A DNA stretch of 64,000 nucleotides from Maylandia zebra (lineage: Eukaryota > Chordata > Actinopteri > Cichliformes > Cichlidae). The position numbers and the translations under genes are program-made. The stretch lies in the NCBI RefSeq assembly GCF_041146795.1, contig NC_135182.1, positions 6,279,509 to 6,343,508 of the forward strand. The letters run 5' to 3'. Below, piece after piece: positions 59,944-64,000 of this stretch (position 1 is its first letter; each line of letters begins with the position of its first letter). The notes beneath the pieces were generated by a model that was not told the origin of the DNA, ran no database searches, and saw only the letters and a program-made list of their open reading frames with translations.

Positions 59944-60600
59944 CTGTTTGAAAGTTTAATATCTTTTAGATTAAGCACATGCCATGAAATTTTATATTAC
60001 TAGCCCTCTGATGGTCATCGTCAAAATAGGGACCCTTTTGGGTCCCCTTGGATTTTTGATTCTCAATATATCAGTCATTTTAAAGACTAGTTGCATGAAA
60101 CTTGGCTAGGAGTTGCATTTTAGCATTATTTTTAAAATTCATTGATCCCCTCTATGGTGTTGTGTATAGTAAAGGAGATTCACATAAGTGTTACCATCTG
60201 TGGTCCTCGTACCATTTTGGGTCCCATTGACTCCCATTATAATCACATATTTTCGATATACTGTAATCCTGACATGTGATAATTTTTTTCTCGTGAATAC
60301 CTAATGGATCTAAGCCTCAGGCTTCAAAATAAAGGAAAAATATGTTTCGGATCCAATGAGCACAATATTAGGTACAGCACCACCATAGACATTTTCAGTG
60401 GTTTTGAATGCAGGACATGGTTATCTTATTATGCAAAATACATGACAATAAAACAGCTGACCACCATAAAATAGTCTCGATGTAGTGGAACTGATATAAG
60501 AGAGTGGTGTGAATGTGATTGAGAATATATTTATAATATATATTACGGGTTTCCCCCCCCCCCCCCCCCACCCCCAAAATAAATAAATAAAAAATAAACA
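59944..60600. other. Intron sequence with diverged satellite-like text
   Basis: No exon seen. The stretches 60030-60055 (GGGACCCTTTTGGGTCCCC) and 60205-60235 (CCATTTTGGGTCCCATTGAC) resemble the core of the satellite that starts at 60601, so they are probably old, degenerate units. A 23-bp C run interrupted once lies at 60553-60575. Confidence 0.5.
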
Positions 60601-63600
60601 GGGGTCTTTATGACAATAAAGCTATAAAAACATAAAAAATATTTACAAATTTATGAAAAACTTTATATCTGTGGTTAGGTCTGAAGTTGTTTAAAAGATC
60701 TGATGTGAAAAAAAATGAAAAAACAATTCATAAAATTCATTGCTATATCACCTTTTGGATGGGGACCATTTTGGGTCCCGAGGGATACCAATGGAAGTAT
60801 ATTGCAAAAACTCTTATTGCTCCAAAAATAATAATGCATCCAAATCAATTCTATTCTGAATTCTTTACCTATCCAAGGCTCTAATAACCTCATGCCAAGT
60901 AGTTCCATTTGCAACTCATTTTTTGAAAATATTGCATATTATGGTTTTTTACCCCCCAAAATAAAAAATAAACAGGGGTCTTTATGACAATAAAGCCATA
61001 AAAACCTAAAAAATATGAAAAAAATTATGAAAAACTTTATATCAGTGGATAGGTCTGAAGTTGTTTAAAAGATCTGGTGTGAAAAAAACTGGAAAAAAAA
61101 TTCATAAAATCCATTGCTATATCACCTTTTGGATGGGGACCATTTTGGGTCCCGAGGACCATAAAAGGGTGTAAATTTGAAAAACTCTTATTGCTCCAAA
61201 AATAATAATGCATCCAAATCAATTCTATTCTGAATTCTTTACCTATCCAAGGCTCTAATAACCTCATGCCAAGTAGTTCCATTTGCAACTCATTTTTTGA
61301 AAATATTGCATATTATGGTTTTTTACCCCCCAAAGAAAATAAACAGGGGTCTTTATGACAATAAAGCCATAAAAACATAAAAAATATTGAGAAAATTATG
61401 AAAAACTTTATATCAGTGGATAGGTCTGAAGTTGTTTAAAAGATCTGGTGTGAAAAAAACTGGAAAAAAAATTCATAAAATCCATTGCTATATCACCTTT
61501 TGGATGGGGACCATTTTGGGTCCCGAGGACCATAAAAGGGTGTAAATTTGAAAAACTCTTATTGCTCCAAAAATAATAATGCATCCAAATCAATTCTATT
61601 CTGAATTCTTTACCTATCCAAGGCTCTAATAACCTCATGCCAAGTAGTTCCATTTGCAACTCATTTTTTGAAAATATTGCATATTATGGTTTTTTACCCC
61701 CCAAAATAAAAAATAAACAGGGGTCTTTATGACAATAACGCCATAAAAACCTAAAAAAATGTAAAAGAAAATTATGAAAAACTTTATATCAGTGGATAGG
61801 TCTGAAGTTGTTTAAAAGATCTGATGTGAAAAAAAATGAAAAATTAATTCATATATGATATTGCTATATCACCTTTTGGATGGGGACCCCTTTGGGTCCC
61901 AAGGGATACCAATGGATGTATACTGTAAAAACTCTTATTGCTCCAAAAATAATAATGCAGCCAAATCAATTCTGTTATGAATTCTTTACCTATCCAAGGC
62001 TCTAATAACCTCATGCCAAGTAGTTCCATTTGCAACTCATTTTTTAAAAATATTGCATATTATGGTTTTTTACCCCCCAAAAAACAGGGGTTTTTATGAC
62101 AATAAAGCCATAAAAACCTAAAAAATATGAAAAAAATTATGAAAAACTTTATATCAGTGGATAGGTCTGAAGTTGTTTAAAAGATCTGATGTGAAAAAAA
62201 ATGAAAAAAAAATTCATAAAATCCATTGCTATATCACCTTTTGGATGGGGACCATTTTGGGTCCCGAGGACCATAAAAGGGTGTAAATTTGAAAAACTCT
62301 TATTGCTCCAAAAATAATAAAGTATCCAAATCAATTCTGTTATGAATTTTTTACCTATCCAAGGCTCTAATAACCTCATGCCAAGTAGTTCCATTTGCAA
62401 CTCATTTTTTAAAAATATTGCATATTATGATTTTTTACCCCCCCAAAAACAGGGGTTTTTATGACAATAAAGCCATAAAAACCTAAAAAATATTAAAAAA
62501 ATTATGAAAAACTTTATATCAGTGGATAGGTCTGAAGTTGTTTAAAAGATCTGATGTGAAAAAAAATGAAAAAAAAATTCATAAAATCCATTGCTATATC
62601 ACCTTTTGGATGGGGACCATTTTGGGTCCCGAGGACCATAAAAGGGTGTAAATTTGAAAAACTCTTATTGCTCCAAAAATAATAAAGTATCCAAATCAAT
62701 TCTGTTATGAATTTTTTACCTATCCAAGGCTCTAATAACCTCATGCCAAGTAGTTCCATTTGCAACTCATTTTTTAAAAATATTGCATATTATGATTTTT
62801 TACCCCCCAAAAAACAGGGGTTTTTATGACAATAAAGCCATAAAAACCTAAAAAATATGAAAAAAATTATGAAAAACTTTATATCAGTGGATAGGTCTGA
62901 AGTTGTTTAAAAGATCTGATGTGAAAAAAAATGAAAAAAAAATTCATAAAATCCATTGCTATATCACCTTTTGGATGGGGACCATTTTGGGTCCCGAGGA
63001 CCATAAAAGGGTGTAAATTTGAAAAACTCTTATTGCTCCAAAAATAATAAAGTATCCAAATCAATTCTGTTATGAATTTTTTACCTATCCAAGGCTCTAA
63101 TAACCTCATGCCAAGTAGTTCCATTTGCAACTCATTTTTTAAAAATATTGCATATTATGATTTTTTACCCCCCAAAAAACAGGGGTTTTTATGACAATAA
63201 AGCCATAAAAACCTAAAAAATATGAAAAAAATTATGAAAAACTTTATATCAGTGGATAGGTCTGAAGTTGTTTAAAAGATCTGATGTGAAAAAAACTGAA
63301 AAAAAAATTCATAAAATCCATTGCTATATCACCTTTTGGATGGGGACCATTTTGGGTCCCGAGGACCATAAAAGGGTGTAAATTTGAAAAACTCTTATTG
63401 CTCCAAAAATAATAATGCATCCAAATCAATTCTGTTATGAATTTTTTACCTATCCAAGGCTCTAATAACCTCATGCCAAGTAGTTCCATTTGCAACTCAT
63501 TTTTTAAAAATATTGCATATTGTGATTTTTTACCCCCCAAAAAACAGGGGTTTTTATGACAATAAAGCCATAAAAACCTAAAAAATATGAAAAAAATTAT

Positions 63601-63750
63601 GAAAAACTTTATATCAGTGGATAGGTCTGAAGTTGTTTAAAAGATCTGATGTGAAAAAAAATGAAAAAAAAATTCATAAAATCCATTGCTATATCACCTT
63701 TTGGATGGGGACCATTTTGGGTCCCGGCGACCGTGAAAGGGTGTAAATTT
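60601..63750. repeat. Tandem satellite, about nine units of 365-374 bp
   Basis: Taking the GGGGT(C/T)TTTATGACAATAA landmark, units start at 60601, 60975, 61346, 61720, 62087, 62452, 62817, 63182 and 63547 (last one partial). Spacings are 374, 371, 374, 367 and then 365 four times. Each has the core CACCTTTTGGATGGGGACC, ATTTTGGGTCCCGAGGACC (varying), TATTGCTCCAAAAATAATAA and CCAAGTAGTTCCATTTGCAA. Units from 62087 rightwards are almost identical, while the leftmost carry more changes. The array sits in a pla1a intron. An 83-codon minus-strand frame repeats in most units, but I regard it as incidental. Confidence 0.95.
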
Positions 63751-64000
63751 TGACGGCTATCCAAGGGCTAGAAACAACAAAAAGAGTCATTTTTCTCCAG
63801 TAGTCTCATAATGAAAGAACTTCAACTATGGTCAGTGTAGTACACATTAGTGCATTGTCCTGCTTTGTGTTTAAAATGTCAAACAGTGTCCCCATGTCCT
63901 GGGAACATAACTAGTCTTTTTATATGAGGTTTTTAGTTTGGATTTTATGGTTGTAGTTTATTCTCTACATATTCAGTGACCGTTTGTAAGGCAGAGGTTT
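63751..64000. other. Unassigned intron sequence at the right edge
   Basis: No exon with good splice sites, no satellite similarity and no known repeat recognised. The serine-bearing exons of pla1a must lie further right. Confidence 0.5.

Noticed and set aside
60675-63540. Repeated 83-codon minus-strand frames (starting MQMELLGMRLLEPW)
   Set aside because: They recur because the satellite unit recurs. They lack a start context, splice context or known domain, and one unit (near 61844-62035) breaks the frame.
60601-63750. CRISPR-like array
   Set aside because: Units are 365 bp without a short repeat/spacer alternation, and the DNA is vertebrate. It is a satellite.

Overview
The window is vertebrate nuclear DNA, almost certainly from a ray-finned fish. 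Genes are split by GT-AG introns, Tc1, hAT, L2-type and Penelope-like elements are abundant, and an HCN-like channel of the kind described from zebrafish sperm is present. A percomorph (cichlid-like) source is my guess. I read six protein-coding loci by joining exons by eye. Phases close in every gene except for an unresolved choice of C-terminus in popdc2.

Layout. 1-1613 (-): 5' part of a THAP-domain gene whose second exon carries a transposase-type helix-turn-helix; it runs off the left edge. 2708-11802 (-): ska3, a kinetochore/spindle protein, 11 coding exons, with a near-pristine Tc1 transposon (6223-7839) in one intron. 13012-17801 (+): a 391-residue protein I do not recognise. 19607-25771 (-): hcnl1, 10 exons, 518 residues, with a methionine interrupting the S4 arginines, a changed pore filter and a damaged cyclic-nucleotide site. 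These are the hallmarks of the hyperpolarisation-activated proton channel. 30480-30767 (+): cox17, a mitochondrial copper chaperone. 33730-45794 (+): popdc2, a cAMP-binding Popeye protein. 48414-59943 (-): the 3' part of pla1a, a secreted phosphatidylserine phospholipase A1, whose first exons lie beyond the right edge. The order cox17-popdc2-pla1a matches the human 3q13 neighbourhood, which supports the calls.

Repeats fill the large introns and the spacers. They include an L2-type retrotransposon with a 991-codon open frame nested in an older Tc1 copy (55.5-59.5 kb), a 365-374 bp tandem satellite of about nine units (60.6-63.75 kb), a hAT deletion derivative and a hAT MITE with their 8-bp target duplications, a Penelope-like fragment directly behind popdc2 exon 2, and several decayed Tc1 copies. 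The genes do not form one pathway; they are ordinary neighbours on a chromosome.

The best leads are the hcnl1 sequence signature, the possible exonisation of the Penelope fragment in popdc2, the apparently intact Tc1 and L2 elements, and the unrecognised gene. I saw no convincing new multi-gene system.
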